Assembly: GCA_026260175.1 (NCBI GenBank)
Contig: JAKCWW010000227.1
Coordinates: 50,448 to 114,447 of the forward strand
Length of the DNA stretch: 64,000 nucleotides
Origin: Reticulitermes lucifugus
Lineage: Eukaryota > Arthropoda > Insecta > Blattodea > Rhinotermitidae
Direction of reading: 5' to 3'
Positions 22,621-34,754 of the stretch are shown in pieces (position 1 is the first letter of the stretch; each line of letters opens with the position of its first letter). Below the pieces are notes generated by a model, which had not been told where the DNA came from, ran no database searches, and saw only the letters and a program-made list of their open reading frames with translations. The translations under genes and the position numbers were made by a program.

Positions 22621-24218
22621 ATGACGGATAATAGGGAAAAAAATTAGATTATAAACCCATTGGTAGCGTATTGCTGGGCAGACTGAAGTGGATTTAGTTC
22701 CGACGGAGATTAAACCAAGGCAGGTTATGTGACAAGTATGCGTTAAGTTGAGTGGAGCGGTCTGCATAAGAAGGGACCCCTTCGGTAAAATGTGGACCGC
22801 AGTTTTGAAATGTTCTAACATTTTATGGAATGATACATATCCTTGAAACACTATGATTAAATAAAAAAATACATTTTGTGTGTTTTTTAATTGCGAGCTT
22901 TAATTATAATGTGCAGTTTCAGTATCTAGTTTCTTCTTGTTGCACGTACAACGTACTTGAATAAACTTCAGTAACCTCGTGGTGAAGGGTGGGAACTGTA
23001 ACTGACGTTTCGAGCAAGCGTTACATCAACCCGGGTCATGAGAATGGATAGAGTTAAGTGTGAGGGTGTTGTGCATAATGTATTTTGGGTATTTTAGTAC
23101 ATGTGATTTAAATAAAGTGGAATGAATCTGCGTACCGGAATTATCAGCAAACTAAATATTTGAAACTCAGAAAGCACGCATGAAAATCTGTCTTTATGTT
23201 AAGAAGAGCGTTTTCAAAATTTAAACAATTTATTTTCATAATTCAGACATAATGCTTTTCATTAATGTAATACGTGCATAAATTATTTCTTAAGATGGAA
23301 AGTAAGCCCGTTTGAAAATGGCTTTTAAGTTACGCGATCACACTGAAAGAAAAACTGAAATCTTATTCTATGTATTTATTTTATATACTGAGTTGTTCTA
23401 CTAGACTAAGATTCCTGCCTGATTAGTCTGACTGCAACAAATATCAATGAGATATCTGTACACATTTACGTAAATTTGCAGGGCTAAATTTCAAATCTGC
23501 CACTCCTCTCCGGTTACAGTCATAGGATTTTGTAAAGCCACAAAAACTTTTCTCCGTTGACAAATATTTTATTTACAGGATTACGAAGATATCCATCTGC
23601 CCTAAATAAAAATTATAATGACACCACACGGTTAAATTAAATGGCGAAACCAGTATAGGCACGGTGAAATGAGTATCACTTGCGTTGTACTTTAAAAAGA
23701 ATTAGTTAAGTAATTGCATGGAGCACAGCCCATCTGTAGAAATAATGAGGGGTGCACAAATTTTATAAAAATCTAGGAGTGAACTCAAAATTATAGACTC
23801 CATAAGGGTAACACGAAGCAAGTTTCTTAATGAGGTGCCACCGCAAAAAATTTAGTCACAATGGCAACTTGACGCCCGGGGTTTGTGCACCTCTGGAAAT
23901 AAGTAATAGGTAAATAGTCAAGGAATTCAACGCCTTGTATGTAACAGGCTAATTACCGCTCTTAAAAGAGCGCTCCGTTTTTTCTACCGGTTCACTTCAC
24001 ACAAAAACACTGTTGCTTTAAGGCCCATTTTAATATTATTATTCTTCTTCTTAAAGCTGAACCAGTGTAACTCATTCGGTATTTAGTGAGTAGGGTATGG
24101 GCCGGACGTCCAGGGTTCCTTTCCCTGCAAGAGCGGAAATTTTTCTCTTCGTCGCCTCGACCAGAACAGCCATAGGCGCCACATGTGCTTAATGGGGCCG
24201 GAGCGTCAGTCCGTTCTT
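22621..24218. other. gene-free stretch
   Basis: About 1.6 kb with no recognised gene. GGTGAAGGGTGGGAACTGTA..CTGACGTTTCGAGC at 22981-23017 vaguely recalls the GAAAC motif but does not fit it. Confidence 0.4.
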
Positions 24219-24471
24219 TTTCCATGTCACAACAGCCCCTAATGGGCCAGGGCCTCCTCAATATCGAGACTTCACGATCACACGCAGACACACCACACTT
24301 GGTAGGACTCCCCTGGACGAGTGATCAGCCCGACGCAGAGACCTCTACCTGACAACATAACACTCACAAGAGACAGACATCCATGCCCCGGCGGGATTCG
24401 AAACCCGCAATCCCAGTATGCGAGCGGCCGCAGACACACGCCTTAGACAGCGCGGCCACTGGGATCGGCGC
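24219..24471 (-). repeat. SINE-1, full length
   Basis: Reverse complement: GATCCCAGTGGCCGCGCTGT head, A-box and B-box (GGGTTTCGAATCCCGCCGGG with a 1-bp insertion), then ACTCGTCCAGGGGAGTCCTA and GGGCTGTTGTGACATGGA at the 3' end. A pol III-type tRNA-derived SINE of about 250 bp. Confidence 0.9.
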
Positions 24472-24649
24472 GTCAGTCCATTGCGGAGCTTAAAATTGCA
24501 TGGAGGTATATGTTTCCTCCTCCACTGTTTAAACTTTTACCTCCATTAAGACTTGCTACTAATTAATTACTTAAACTCTTGTAAGATTTTAGAATACAAA
24601 TAATTCAGGTGAAAATATTCTATCGGCGAGCAGTGAACGGTGTGACTTT

Positions 24650-24682
24650 AAATAATAATAATAATAATAATAATAATAAACG

Positions 24683-24715
<33 letters not shown>

Positions 24716-24735
24716 ACAACAACAACAGCAACAGT
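24650..24735. repeat. compound trinucleotide microsatellite (AAT)n(ATC)n(AAC)n
   Basis: Three abutting trinucleotide runs. Read on the minus strand they give runs of Asp and Tyr in the 98-codon frame at 24589-24885, which is therefore an artefact. Confidence 0.95.
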
Positions 24736-25250
24736 AATGATTACGGACTTCCTAGTGAAATTACCGGTCCCTGTTGACACGTTACGACTCTTGGGGTTAT
24801 TCACATGCAGGTTGAAGTATGAAATAAGCAATTTCTTCTCATTGTCACGAAAACTTTCATATCCGGAGCTTTCTAGGCCAGGCATGGTCTATCACGCGAC
24901 CTGCCGTAATGCATCAGCAAAGCACATTAGCGAACATTTTGTCATGCGATAATTTGTGTGACACATACAGAGACATGTTAGCATGCTTATTAAGAATGTG
25001 CATTTGGAGTGAAATTGTTCCAGCCCAAAAGGTCGTTTCAGTGAAAGCGTGTTTCGCCTGAATTCGGGAAATACACTTTTGGAATCGTGGTTGTCTTGAA
25101 TTAGATATTACTGCTTCTAGCCTTCTAAAAACCGGGGTTTTGCCCGTAATGGGCCTTGACAGCTTGCAGGCACGTCTTGTTATGCAGAACTCACAGCCAT
25201 CCTGCTGTGTCTCATTCTGTGACAGAATATTCTTAACACTGTACAAAACG
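24736..25250. other. gene-free stretch
   Basis: A 110-codon minus frame (24914-25246) lacks any domain or splice context that I can see. Otherwise empty. Confidence 0.4.
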
Positions 25251-25518
25251 GAGCACGCTGTGGCGCAGTTGGTTGAGGCACTGCGCTACAAGCCAGAAGG
25301 TCGCGGGTTCGATTCCTGATGGCGTGACTGGCCGCACTATGGCCCTCGGGTCGACTCAACCTCTAACAGATATGAGTACCAGGAATATTTTCTGGGGGTG
25401 GGGTAAAGGCTGTCGGTGCTTAAGGCTGACAACCTAACCACCTTCTTGTGCTGATTGTCTGGAAATCTGGGAGCCTCAACTTCCTGGAACCCTCAGGGTC
25501 TGCTTTACCTTTTTTGTC
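25251..25518 (+). repeat. SINE-2, full length
   Basis: Head ACGCTGTGGCGCAGTTGGTT (A box) and CGCGGGTTCGATTCCTGATG (B box), followed by CAACCTCTAACAGATATGAG, GCTGACAACCTAACCACC and CTGGGAGCCTCAACTTCCTG, ending in a T-rich tail. A second copy is at 29413. tRNA-derived and probably once pol III transcribed. Confidence 0.9.
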
Positions 25519-26621
25519 AAAACGTAGTAAAATAACGAGATAATATAATGCAATTAGAGAAATCAATAATCGTGCACATTTTCGCGTAGTTGGTGATTAG
25601 CATAACTTTCGAATTGTCGGCAGTCCTCTCTATGCTTCCTGAGACCAGCAATCATGACTGGTTTTTTCGTCTTTTTACTGAGAGTTTCCAGCCAGATTTT
25701 GCGACAGTCAATTAAAGTATGTGTATATTACGACCACTTTCTTACAGACACTCATTTATTATTCATATAATCATTTACCATTGGACACCACATAATCAAA
25801 ACACTTAAAAATCTCAAGACATTGTAGAATCGATCAATCAGGCAATCAGTCTCGCCAGAAGTGTCATAAATGTTGTTAATTTAATTTTAGAAAAGATTTA
25901 TGCTGGTGAAGAAGCCCCCTCTTCGATGAAATTATTTTGATGAGTAAAATTCCGTTATTTTTTTAAAGAAATTGAATAATGGAAGTGTTTGTTATGTCAT
26001 GTTCACTACACAAAATTGCAGTGGAAATGGTTACGAACTATGCTAGTACTAACTGTACTTTAAATAGATTGTCAGACAAGTATTTGTAGAGTGAGTTAGG
26101 AGAAGCAGGCTATTGCACACCGTTAGTACGAACTATTAGCAATAGCCTTGCTGCACACGAACAACGTAGTGCATATTCTGTTCATATTTTAAACAGCTAC
26201 GTCGTGACACATGTAACTGGAACTGTATGAACTGAAGATGTCGATGCTGATTTATAACTACTTTCCAGCTGCTCACAGTTTGCATAATAGAACAATGGAA
26301 ACGTTAGTAATTAAATTTGCTCACTTTCTGTTTGCTTTTATGATTGGTTTCGTTAGTTGGTCATATCACGTGGAGTTCAACCATTTTGTTTTCTCTAATA
26401 ATACAGGTAATGTATTATTTGTTACCGAAATTGGTTCACCGTAATTGGCAAACTTTTGATTTAACTCTTTACTCTGAAAATTCAATTCCAAAACGTTACG
26501 TGTGTAGGGACTAATGGCTGCCAGTTTTTTTTTGTGCGTGAAATGAAATTCTGCTCTATGATTTTCGTGATTGAAATTTATAATCAATTTTCTGCTTTTA
26601 ATATTCAGGGCTCCCTAAATG
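25519..26621. other. gene-free AT-rich stretch
   Basis: Nothing recognised. The 68-codon frame at 26238 is hydrophobic but has no gene context. Confidence 0.45.
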
Positions 26622-26745
26622 ACTAATGCCGTGGAGCAGAGTCCTTGTTTAGAAGTCATTAGTAGCTCAGGCAGTAGATAAATTATTCACCTTTTGTGAA
26701 GTCGATGGTTCATTGCCGTGTCCTCAAAACCAGCAGTTTTGTTTT
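26622..26745 (-). mobile_element. LINE-A 3' end, very degenerate
   Basis: GCCGTGGAGCAGAGTCCTTG, then GAAGTCATTAGTAGCTCAGG and GATGGTTCATTGCCGTGTCC parallel the reversed LINE-A tail blocks. Confidence 0.5.
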
Positions 26746-26887
26746 CCTAAAGAAGTAACCAAGTTTTTAATTCAGACGCGCCCTTGCGTTTAAATACATT
26801 TTGTAAATTATCCATAGTTAAAGCCACTTTGACACAAATTATGCTCTATAATCTGAGGCCTATGCAGGTATAGTTAATCTGTTGATT

Positions 26888-26916
26888 TTATATATATATG
26901 TATATGTATATATATT
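26888..26916. repeat. (TA)n/(TATG)n microsatellite
   Basis: TATATATATATGTATATGTA followed by TATATAT. Confidence 0.9.
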
Positions 26917-27207
26917 GAAATTTTAAATATACATTTTTCTACACTTTAAAGCAGAAAATATGCACTTGAGATTAGTTTTGCGTGAACGTTGTAGATTTAA
27001 CCATTTTTTTTACGTTTACTTCTGCAGGACTCCTTATAAATTACCCTGAAATATAAAACAGACTCCAGTGCTGTGTTATCTCACTAATTAATTTTTGACT
27101 CTGAATTAGAAGCTTAAGTTGACAACTGTCAGGTCGAAGACATCAATTTACTTAATGTTTCTAAGCATTCTTTGAACAATGTCATATATGAGCAGTTTGC
27201 TGTGCAG
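26917..27207. other. gene-free stretch
   Basis: Nothing recognised. Confidence 0.4.
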
Positions 27208-27493
27208 AAAAATTCACCTTATAACATGCCATGAAGGTACAGACGGGGAGTAGAGGTACGTGTAGTTGTACTCTTTCTTTAAACTCTGCGCTAAATAGGC
27301 GGTGGTTGGTAAGCGCCAGCCTTCGGTCACTTTACACCCGGAAAAGAGCCCCAGTACCCATTGTGTAGGAGGCTGCGTGGGAACGAGGGTCGGTCTGGGT
27401 GGGTGCAGAAATTTTCACCCCCACGGGGATTCGAACCTCAAACCTCCCAGCCCGTAGCGAGTCGCTGTATTGACTACGTTATCCCGGTCCACG
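27208..27493 (-). repeat. SINE-3, full length, good copy
   Basis: Reverse complement begins GGACCGGGATAACGTAGTCA, carries GAGGTTCGAATCCCCGTGGG as B box, then GTACTGGGGCTCTTTTCCGG and GTGTAAAGTGACC, and ends with CCTTCATGGCATGTTATAAG. One of the clearest copies in the window. Confidence 0.9.
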
Positions 27494-27544
27494 CTCAGTA
27501 CAAATGTGATGCATATTTAGTCGACTTTTGATTCTGTCTTTTCA

Positions 27545-28105
27545 GGTGCGTTCGCAAAATAGCGAAAAGCGACATTCACTTCGCATGTCTGTCTGTCCGT
27601 CTGTCCGTCCGTCCTTCCGTCTATCTGTCTGTCCGTCCGTCTATCTGTCTGTTCGGCCGCATGGAACAACTCGGCTCCCACTCGACGGATTTTCTTTAAA
27701 TTTCATATTTGATTATTTTTCGAAAATCTATCAAGAAATTCAGGTTCCACTAAATCTGACAAGAATAACGGCTACTTGACACGAGTACATTTATTATAGT
27801 ATCTCGCTGAATTTTTCTTACAATGAGAAATGTTTCAGACAAAAGTTGTAGAGAAAATCAAGACACACATTTTATGTTCAGTAACGTTTTCCGAAAATCG
27901 TGCCCTTAGTGAGATAATGTGGAAAAATATTGTAGAGCCAAACAGGCCACAGACGACAATATATAATACGGCGCATGCGCTTTGCATGCTGGATAACTAA
28001 GGCTGCAGACACACACTCAGAATATGTAATACTTTCCACGGCAACAATTGCTACGCGAACACACCTCAGTGTTACGTTTATGTGTACATTGCCTGTTTTA
28101 TTACG
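27545..28105 (+). mobile_element. GGCGCG-ended repeat element, copy 2
   Basis: Begins GGTGCGTTCGCAAAATAGCG and aligns with 8624-9165 throughout, except that it contains an expanded GTCT/GTCC run. The 83-codon frame at 27528 is read from this repeat. Confidence 0.75.
27585..27660 (+). repeat. (GTCT/GTCC)n microsatellite inside the element
   Basis: Imperfect tetranucleotide run of GTCT, GTCC and TATC units. Copy 1 has only a stub at this position (8669-8688) and copy 3 a shorter run (47297-47340). Confidence 0.9.
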
Positions 28106-28184
28106 TCACTATAGGTGGGCGGGTACCAGGGACAAAGTAGTAGGCCTATAGAGCGAGTCTGTTGCTATGAAAGTGGAAATCAGA

Positions 28185-28440
28185 GTAAGGTGGACCGATC
28201 GGTGACGCCCCTGACTTGTATTCGAGTCCTGCCGTAGTCGGATGTTCGGCCGGGACAAAGGCTGTACTTACTCAGACCGAGGTTTTTCGTGGACCGGGAG
28301 AGTCCCTGCAATTAGGCGATAAATCTTCCTTCCACGTCTTTTCAATGCATTATTCACTATTACACATAATGTAGTTTAATTCAACGTCATGGACTTAGTA
28401 CTCGTATCTTACGTTACTGACAGCGTCGTTAAATAAAGTA
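28185..28440 (+). repeat. SINE-4-like copy
   Basis: TGTATTCGAGTCCTGCCG is a B-box-like segment. The 3' end CTGACAGCGTCGTTAAATAA matches that of the copy at 38930-39195. Confidence 0.65.
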
Positions 28441-29237
28441 CAAACAGATAAAAATGAATGAGTGAAATGGGAAAGGCAACTACATCTGTATGTTTTAAGA
28501 CACACGTTTCTGCCATTTCGTCACAACGTATACAGCGATATCTGTAGCATATGCTACGCTAACAGTCATTATCCGAAATTCACTTTGTATGCCTCTCTGC
28601 TCGCTTTGAAACTGCCAGTATAAAATATTTTCAGGAAAGTTCTTTGTACGTCCGCAGTCAAATTGAACAGACATAATAAAATAATGGCGCTCTTTGACAC
28701 GTAGGAAACCCGCAAATACTATTTCTATATTTTTAGATTTGTTTAAAGTAAATTATTATTATTACTAGTGTTTTAATACGACTATCAGCACGACATCCAT
28801 ATTATTATGGTACTAAAATTTTGTTAACTCTGTGGTATTTAGTACAGTTTAAATTTATTTTACCCAACTCCACGCTATTTACAGGCCGTACGAGTATTTT
28901 TGGTGTTTGCGTGTGACTGAATTTAAAGCTATCTATATTCGGTTCTACTACAGGGATGATGACATTTCATACCCATAATTCGTTATTGCTGTTAGTGAGA
29001 AAGCGAACCACATTTGAAATAATCAAAAAACGTATTTCGTATCAACAGTGTACGCGAAGGATGTCAGCAGTTGAAGCATATACAAGCTCACCATATTACT
29101 CGTCTCCGTCTCCGTATGGCTACCGTAGCATCTTTACTTAAAAATCGTCTTCGGTTGAGTGGTAATTGGACCTGTTTGTAACACCAAGTAATCGAAGTTC
29201 ATGGTTGATTATGTTTGTATTCGTGATCCGGGCGCAT
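28441..29237. other. gene-free stretch
   Basis: Nothing recognised. Confidence 0.4.
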
Positions 29238-29345
29238 ACCGGCTATACTGTTTGAGGCCTTTCGTGAATTTTCCCTTTCCCTCCAGGCAAATTCCTGGTG
29301 AATATTACCTCAAATTAGGTCACAGCTACTTCGGTTCACAGAGTT
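29238..29345 (+). repeat. SINE-5, 3' half
   Basis: TTTCGTGAATTTTCCCTTTC, CAGGCAAATTCCTGGTGAAT and TTAGGTCACAGCTACTTCGG match the 3' part of the SINE-5 copy at 30455. Confidence 0.6.
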
Positions 29346-29412
29346 TTGAATTAATTATTTGCTAATTATAGCGTTCGACACTGTATAATATGAGGTACTG
29401 AAAGTTTTATAT

Positions 29413-29690
29413 GGATACGCGGTAGCGCAGTTGGTTGAGCCGGAAGGTAGCGTTTTCGATTCCCGATGGGGTCATTGGGATTTTTCATGGACTTAAGTCT
29501 ACCGGCTGCCCTGGGATTTATTCAGCCTCTAACAGAAATGAGCACATGGGATATCTCCTGGAGGGTACACGCGGCCGTTGCGTGGGGCTGACAACTTTAC
29601 CACCTCCATGTGCCGGTTGTCTAGAAATGCTGGGAGCCTCAACCTCCTGGAGCCCTAAGGGCCTGTCCAGGCCTGTAACGGGATAGCTGA
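29413..29690 (+). repeat. SINE-2, second copy
   Basis: GATACGCGGTAGCGCAGTTG head with a shortened A-to-B-box interval, TTCGATTCCCGATGGGG, CAGCCTCTAACAGAAATGAG, CTGGGAGCCTCAACCTCCTG and GGGCCTGTCCAGGCCTGTAA. The interval between the boxes lacks about 15 bp relative to 25251, so its promoter is damaged. Confidence 0.85.
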
Positions 29691-30454
29691 ATGTTTTATT
29701 AAATAAAAAAGAATAAGTAAAATACACAGAAGTTTAACCCTTTAGTGGAAGTCGTGGTCATATAGGCCTATACCGCGTGGTTTACAGTTAAATAAATAAA
29801 TATTTTGCCAGTTGATTTTCAGTTGGTTCACAGAATAAACATCAGTGATTATCCTGAAGGTCCAGTAGCCGAATGAACGTCACATATATGTTTCACATTT
29901 TCTGTGAGGTAAAACTGAAACTTTATATTTTAAAAATCTGCATTCTCTTGTAAAGAGTTAACCTTACGGAGTAAACACTTCCATGAACTATCGTTACGCA
30001 GGCGTAGACTATTGTACGAGTAATATTGTTAGTGGAATGAAGCTTGTAATTGCTGTGCTGTGAGCTAGCAGTTGTGGTAAATAAATGTAACTGGTAGTCT
30101 TCTAGCTGTAATTGGCTGTTAATTGACTGAAAAGCTCCTACATATATTCTTACATTACGTCATTTTATATCGTGAAATCCATATGAAGAAATATTTCTTT
30201 TTTATTCAATAATCCATGATTTATAAAGGCGCTTTCGTGAAAAACTGTCGTGATGGGTAGTTCATAACGTGGGGCTCAATGATGGACAGCTTCATACTTG
30301 GTGCATGCGCAGTAGCATGTTGATATAGCCACAGAGTGTAACGTGCCGTACCGTTAATTTTAACGAACACGTCTGAAACACTCAAGGAAGCCGGTGTGCT
30401 GATCCGTGCAGCACCGGCACAAAGTCCACGTGTGAAAAATCTTCTGTACGTACA
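29691..30454. other. gene-free stretch
   Basis: Nothing recognised. Confidence 0.4.
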
Positions 30455-30680
30455 TAGCTAACCGAGCAGGTTCGCTTAGCGGTGACTGTGTGGATCTGTA
30501 GTCGATACGTGTCCAGTTAGAATCTCGTTAGGGACATGAGCTATCATGACAGGATTTTCGTGGATCTCCTCAGTCCCTTCAGCAAATTCCTGGATAATAA
30601 CTACATTAGGTCACTAAAGCTGCCTTCCGAGACCTTTGCAAATCGTAATTCATTACTCATCCTGCAATTGACGATGTATA
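30455..30680 (+). repeat. SINE-5 (tRNA-like), near full length
   Basis: AGCTAACCGAGCAGGTTCGC head, GTGTCCAGTTAGAATCTCGT at the B-box position, then GGATTTTCGTGGATCTCC, AAATTCCTGGATAATAACTA and GCTGCCTTCCGAGACC. Confidence 0.7.
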
Positions 30681-31883
30681 TTCCGAAATACTAACAGAGT
30701 CGTAAAATGAACCCCCCCCCCACCCACCTACACACATGCACACACCAAGTCGCTTACCACGGCCAACTGATTGTGGTTTCCAACGCGTATAATATCGCCG
30801 AAACAAAGCTATATGTTTAGCGTGTTCAAATCCATTTTATTTCTCAGCCGGATATCCTGATCATTTTTGTGCACGTTTCGTAACGAAGTGCAAACCTAAA
30901 TGTATCCTGTGTTGTGTGTCTGCTCTCACGTGTACAATTTACCGTTCGCTTGCTTCCTAAAACTATTTTCATTTAGTATAGTTTACGTTATGACTATCAT
31001 ATTAAAACTTACTAATTTGGAGCCTTTTTATGTCACATTTTGAATAAAACTTCAGTTGGAGAATTTTTTTCTGCGTTGCAGTTTTATAGCAATATGTGTA
31101 TGTTTGTCATATTAAGCATTAAGGTGCTACGGACAAGCTAGCTGTCTCACTTTGTAACAGTGGCCGCTAGAGTTCAGTAATTTGGTGTTCTGTAGCTTCA
31201 TTGATTTACTACTTTTTTGCGGTTTCCTTGGCAGTTTAGTCCACGGAAATTAAAACATTAAATACTATTAGACATAGTCAAAATTACCATGTGTACAAAA
31301 TTTAAAGTTTTTAACAGATTCAGTGATAATTAAAATGATTTTAGCTATTAGGCTTAAGGGAAATGATTCGTCTGAAGTTAGAGTCAGTAGTAAGTTTTTG
31401 TGCCGATGATTATGAATTGTTTGTTCTCATAACATAGAATGTATTTTTGAAGTAAATAATATTGCCTGCTACAGGAATGTCATTTTCCACGGAAATATTT
31501 GATTAGGTAGAAATTTGTAATGTATCAGAGCTTTGAGCCGGCATGGTATGATAGCGATAGAATCGGCTATTTGAAAAAGCCAAACAACGAAAACAGATGC
31601 AGCCCCCTTCGTATGTTAAGTGAAGCACAGAAGTGCGCTGTTGTCGAATTTCAGATGCGCGATTTAAACTTTAAGTTTATTTGCTTTAAGGAATTAGAAG
31701 ACAGTCTTTCTTCTCAAACAAAATTTACAAAATTTGGTAATATTGTAATTTGTACGCCTGGTTTGATCCCGCAGTAATCTGCAGGTACTCTGATACACTG
31801 TGATATGACAGAGAGAAGTGTTGTGCTACTGCCCATGGAAGTGACTATACATAGAATATCAACATGGTCATGATTTATGTAAC
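30681..31883. other. gene-free stretch
   Basis: A C run and CA-rich block lie at 30712-30745. The 85-codon frame at 31520 has no recognisable domain. Nothing else seen. Confidence 0.4.
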
Positions 31884-32282
31884 TCAAACCACGACTGTGC
31901 TCATCTTTGCCGACTTATACGTGACTATCAATTCCAAATAAATGAAGTATATTGTAACCGGATTCTCAGCCTTAAAATTGGAAGTCAGTGTCTCAACTGC
32001 GGTAGCAATATCCGCTTTCAGACTGCTTACAACATCTAACAATAACACATGTNNNNNNNNNNNNNNNNNNNNNNNNNNNNNNNNNNNNNNNNNNNNNNTA
32101 TGTTCAATGCTGCCTTCCTGCCTTGTTAACAGAGTTGGAGCCGTTACTACTACGCCTTCGTCAGTTGAAGTTTCATCTTCAACACCTACCTCACTTACTT
32201 CTGCTAAACTATTTACTTGATTTTCACTCTCATCAGTCTCTGATGCTGGAACTGTTCCGTTTCTCAAATTTCGCTCAGCCAT
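31884..32282 (-). pseudogene. gag-like open frame of an LTR retrotransposon (uncertain)
   Basis: Starting at an ATG at 32280-32282, the frame encodes an acidic, Glu/Thr/Val-rich N-terminus (AERNLRNG, ETDESENQVNSLAEVSE), then 46 unknown bases, then a coiled-coil-like LLDVVSSLKADIATAVETLT and a stop. This layout (acidic leader then a helical segment) is common at the start of gypsy- or BEL-type gag proteins. About 60 bp upstream on the minus strand is TTGGAGCAGTAAAG (32341-32357), which could be a primer-binding-site region, and the frame before it may be LTR. No protease or polymerase follows. The gap prevents a firm call and the frame through it cannot be verified. Confidence 0.35.
32053..32098. 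other. assembly gap (46 N)
   Basis: Run of N inside the gag-like frame. Confidence 0.99.
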
Positions 32283-33229
32283 TTTGTTTCAACTCTTTAC
32301 ACAAAGATATACACAAATTTTTACACTGTATATACCTGGTGACTTTACTGCTCCAATAATGTTCGGTTACAGTATAATACTTGGATCTGTACCAGTCGAT
32401 GTCGATACCAATACGAGTAGATTTAAGTTTACAGAGGGTGTTGTAACACGCATACTCTGTAAGAGACATACTCGAACTTCCGTTTCTGCGACTTCTTAAT
32501 GGAGGTGTTGAAAGCTGAAATAAACTCTGCGTCATGGATTAATTTTGATTTTTTATGAAACAGTCTTAACTCGTATATTAAGTTGAAAAGTAAAAAAGAA
32601 AGTTTTTAATAATATAATAATAATATTATAATAATTTAGTTGAATTTCGAATACATTTCATTGAATATGCCTCGTAACACCAAGTTCTTGCCAGTTCATA
32701 TCCACTATATTGCTAATGACTGCAGTTTATCTATGTTATTTATTATGATTTGAAGGGTTCTTGTCGTATCCATGTTATATATAGCCTTTCGATCCTACAT
32801 ACAATCTCATTCATGCCCTCCGCCCAACCTCAGTTCTGCTTTTTTGGTCTGATTTTCCCATTTACATTTGATCTTGTATGCAAGGGTGCCTAAATTTCTC
32901 TGTTCAGCGGCATTTCTGACAGTGAGTACCTTCCTGAGTGCCATTCCTCGTTGATATGCGGCCGTTTGCTGTACAGGAACGTCTCTCTTCACCTGTGTAT
33001 TTCTGGACATTTCATAAACCTGGATGAAATTACTTTTGGAGGGTGTGGAGAATCCACAGCCTTGTGTAAAAAAAATAGCAGGTAATGTGCTTTATGCAGA
33101 TTTATCTTATATCTGGTAAAGTTCCCTGAAGCCTAAAAGCGAATCTTATTAGAAGGAAGTGTAAGTATGCGCGTTTACCAACTTTAAACACTACGTTAGG
33201 GTTAGACATACCGTTGTGTTGCGTAAATA
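32283..33229. other. gene-free stretch with possible LTR
   Basis: 32358-32520 could be LTR of the gag-like element, but I cannot pair it with a second LTR. The minus frame at 32807-33010 (67 codons, basic) has no domain that I know. AT-rich palindromic sequence lies near 32608-32636. Confidence 0.3.
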
Positions 33230-33345
33230 ATTACATGAATACAAAGGACCGTCAATTACAAGTATGGTTTTGACAATATTTTATTGTCGTTCGGACTACA
33301 TGTTTCGGCTCATATAAAACCATTACGCGACATCAGTTTAAGAAC
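33230..33345 (-). repeat. single arm carrying the GAAACATGT motif
   Basis: Reverse complement GGTTTTATATGAGCCGAAAC followed by ATGTAGTCCGAACGACAATA resembles the arms of the fold-back element at 55533 (GAAACATGTAGG and CGGACAATAAA). No partner arm found nearby. Confidence 0.5.
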
Positions 33346-34754
33346 ATATGTAAGAGAAAAATACTTGTAAATAATAGGTTATTAATAACAATAATTGAAA
33401 TTTCAATTTTGTTTTAGAGCATTTATTATATTCATTTAGCCGTAAATTTATGTAATGATATTTAATTATATATTAAAGTAATATATTTCTAACTACCGTT
33501 GTCGACAAACAGAAGAGATTCGTTTGTGGTTTTCTCTTCGCAGTCCTTGTCTCAACTATTAGCAACACGAAATGACCTCATATTTCGCAGTGACGACCGA
33601 TAAAGCAATAGAAGTTGTTTTTTCATGGTGGTTAGTTACTCTTACATGAATAGATGATTCTGAATTGGACCTGCTTATATTTAATTACTTGTTGAGTATT
33701 ATAATAACAAACTCAGGTGATACAGACATTTTTAACGCGAGCTCAAAACGTGTCTATTAGTCAGTTTTTTAATTAAGTCGTGCAGATTGCCTACTGAAGA
33801 TCTGAGAAAGACCTGCGTTGGCAGTGGGTGTATGCATGTTTAGTATTGTACACGTTGAATTATGCCTACTTGACGAAAATAAGCTCGTGTTTTTCTCTTT
33901 CTCTTAACGAACAAGTGCTATTTCCAGACACTTTCGTTTATGGAAAGACTGTCCACATGTCCATTTAACTCGAGAGTTCATAACAGCAGACTACGTAGCC
34001 GCTCGTAACCTTATCTCCAGCAAACCGAAGCTGCACAACATTTCCATATTGCCCCATACTCTGCGCAATATTCTCTCTGACCCCGACACACACTCCCCTT
34101 TCTGTATTCTCTGTTTCTCGCTTCTAGCATTATTTGTGGGCTATGATTTTCAATTTGCAAATACTCAAGCGAATGGGCGCTGTCTTCCTTTCTCCCCACT
34201 ACTACAGTTAAAAGAGCGAATGTACCAAAATGCAGTGAGAATGGCTGTTTATAATAGCCACAACTTTGATAAGAACCTCAAGTGACGGTATTTTCAGGCA
34301 ATAAACATGTTGCAGTGTTGTCATTTATAGTTTTGTATGTATCTGTGGTATGTGGTAGGTTATGTAGAGAGGTGGGTAAAAAGGGGAAATGATTTCCTGT
34401 AATATGAGGGGCATTTTAGGATACGGAGGATGTCGTGATACGGTTATCGCAAAGCTGTTATTGGACTCACCCTCCCACATTTTCGAGTCCGCCGAACATT
34501 TTACTAACCCCCTCCACTCCTAAGCCACCACCCCTGTAACCAACAAATAGGGAAGTGGTGTTTCCCCATCAGCCATTAAAAAGATAGCGCGACTTCAGTA
34601 CTGTGTATATGCGATTGTTCGATATGTAGGAAGTTCCCCTCTCTGCTCTGTTCTATGTACGCAAAATTTCGAACATATCATTGCCTGTTATGGTGTTAAC
34701 TACCTCACAATAATATGTCATCAGATTCCGTGTTCACTGGGAGTTTATGACATC
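33346..34754. other. gene-free stretch
   Basis: Nothing recognised. Frames at 34011-34199 (minus) and 34049-34285 (plus) overlap and lack domains. Confidence 0.4.

Noticed and set aside
22471-22851. 126-codon minus frame
   Set aside because: It overlaps a reversed tRNA-like SINE fragment and has no domain.
24589-24885. 98-codon minus frame with Asp and Tyr runs
   Set aside because: The runs are translated trinucleotide microsatellites.
25251-25330. Possible true tRNA genes at the A/B-box pairs
   Set aside because: All are followed by SINE bodies and recur as dispersed copies; none folds into a full cloverleaf by inspection.
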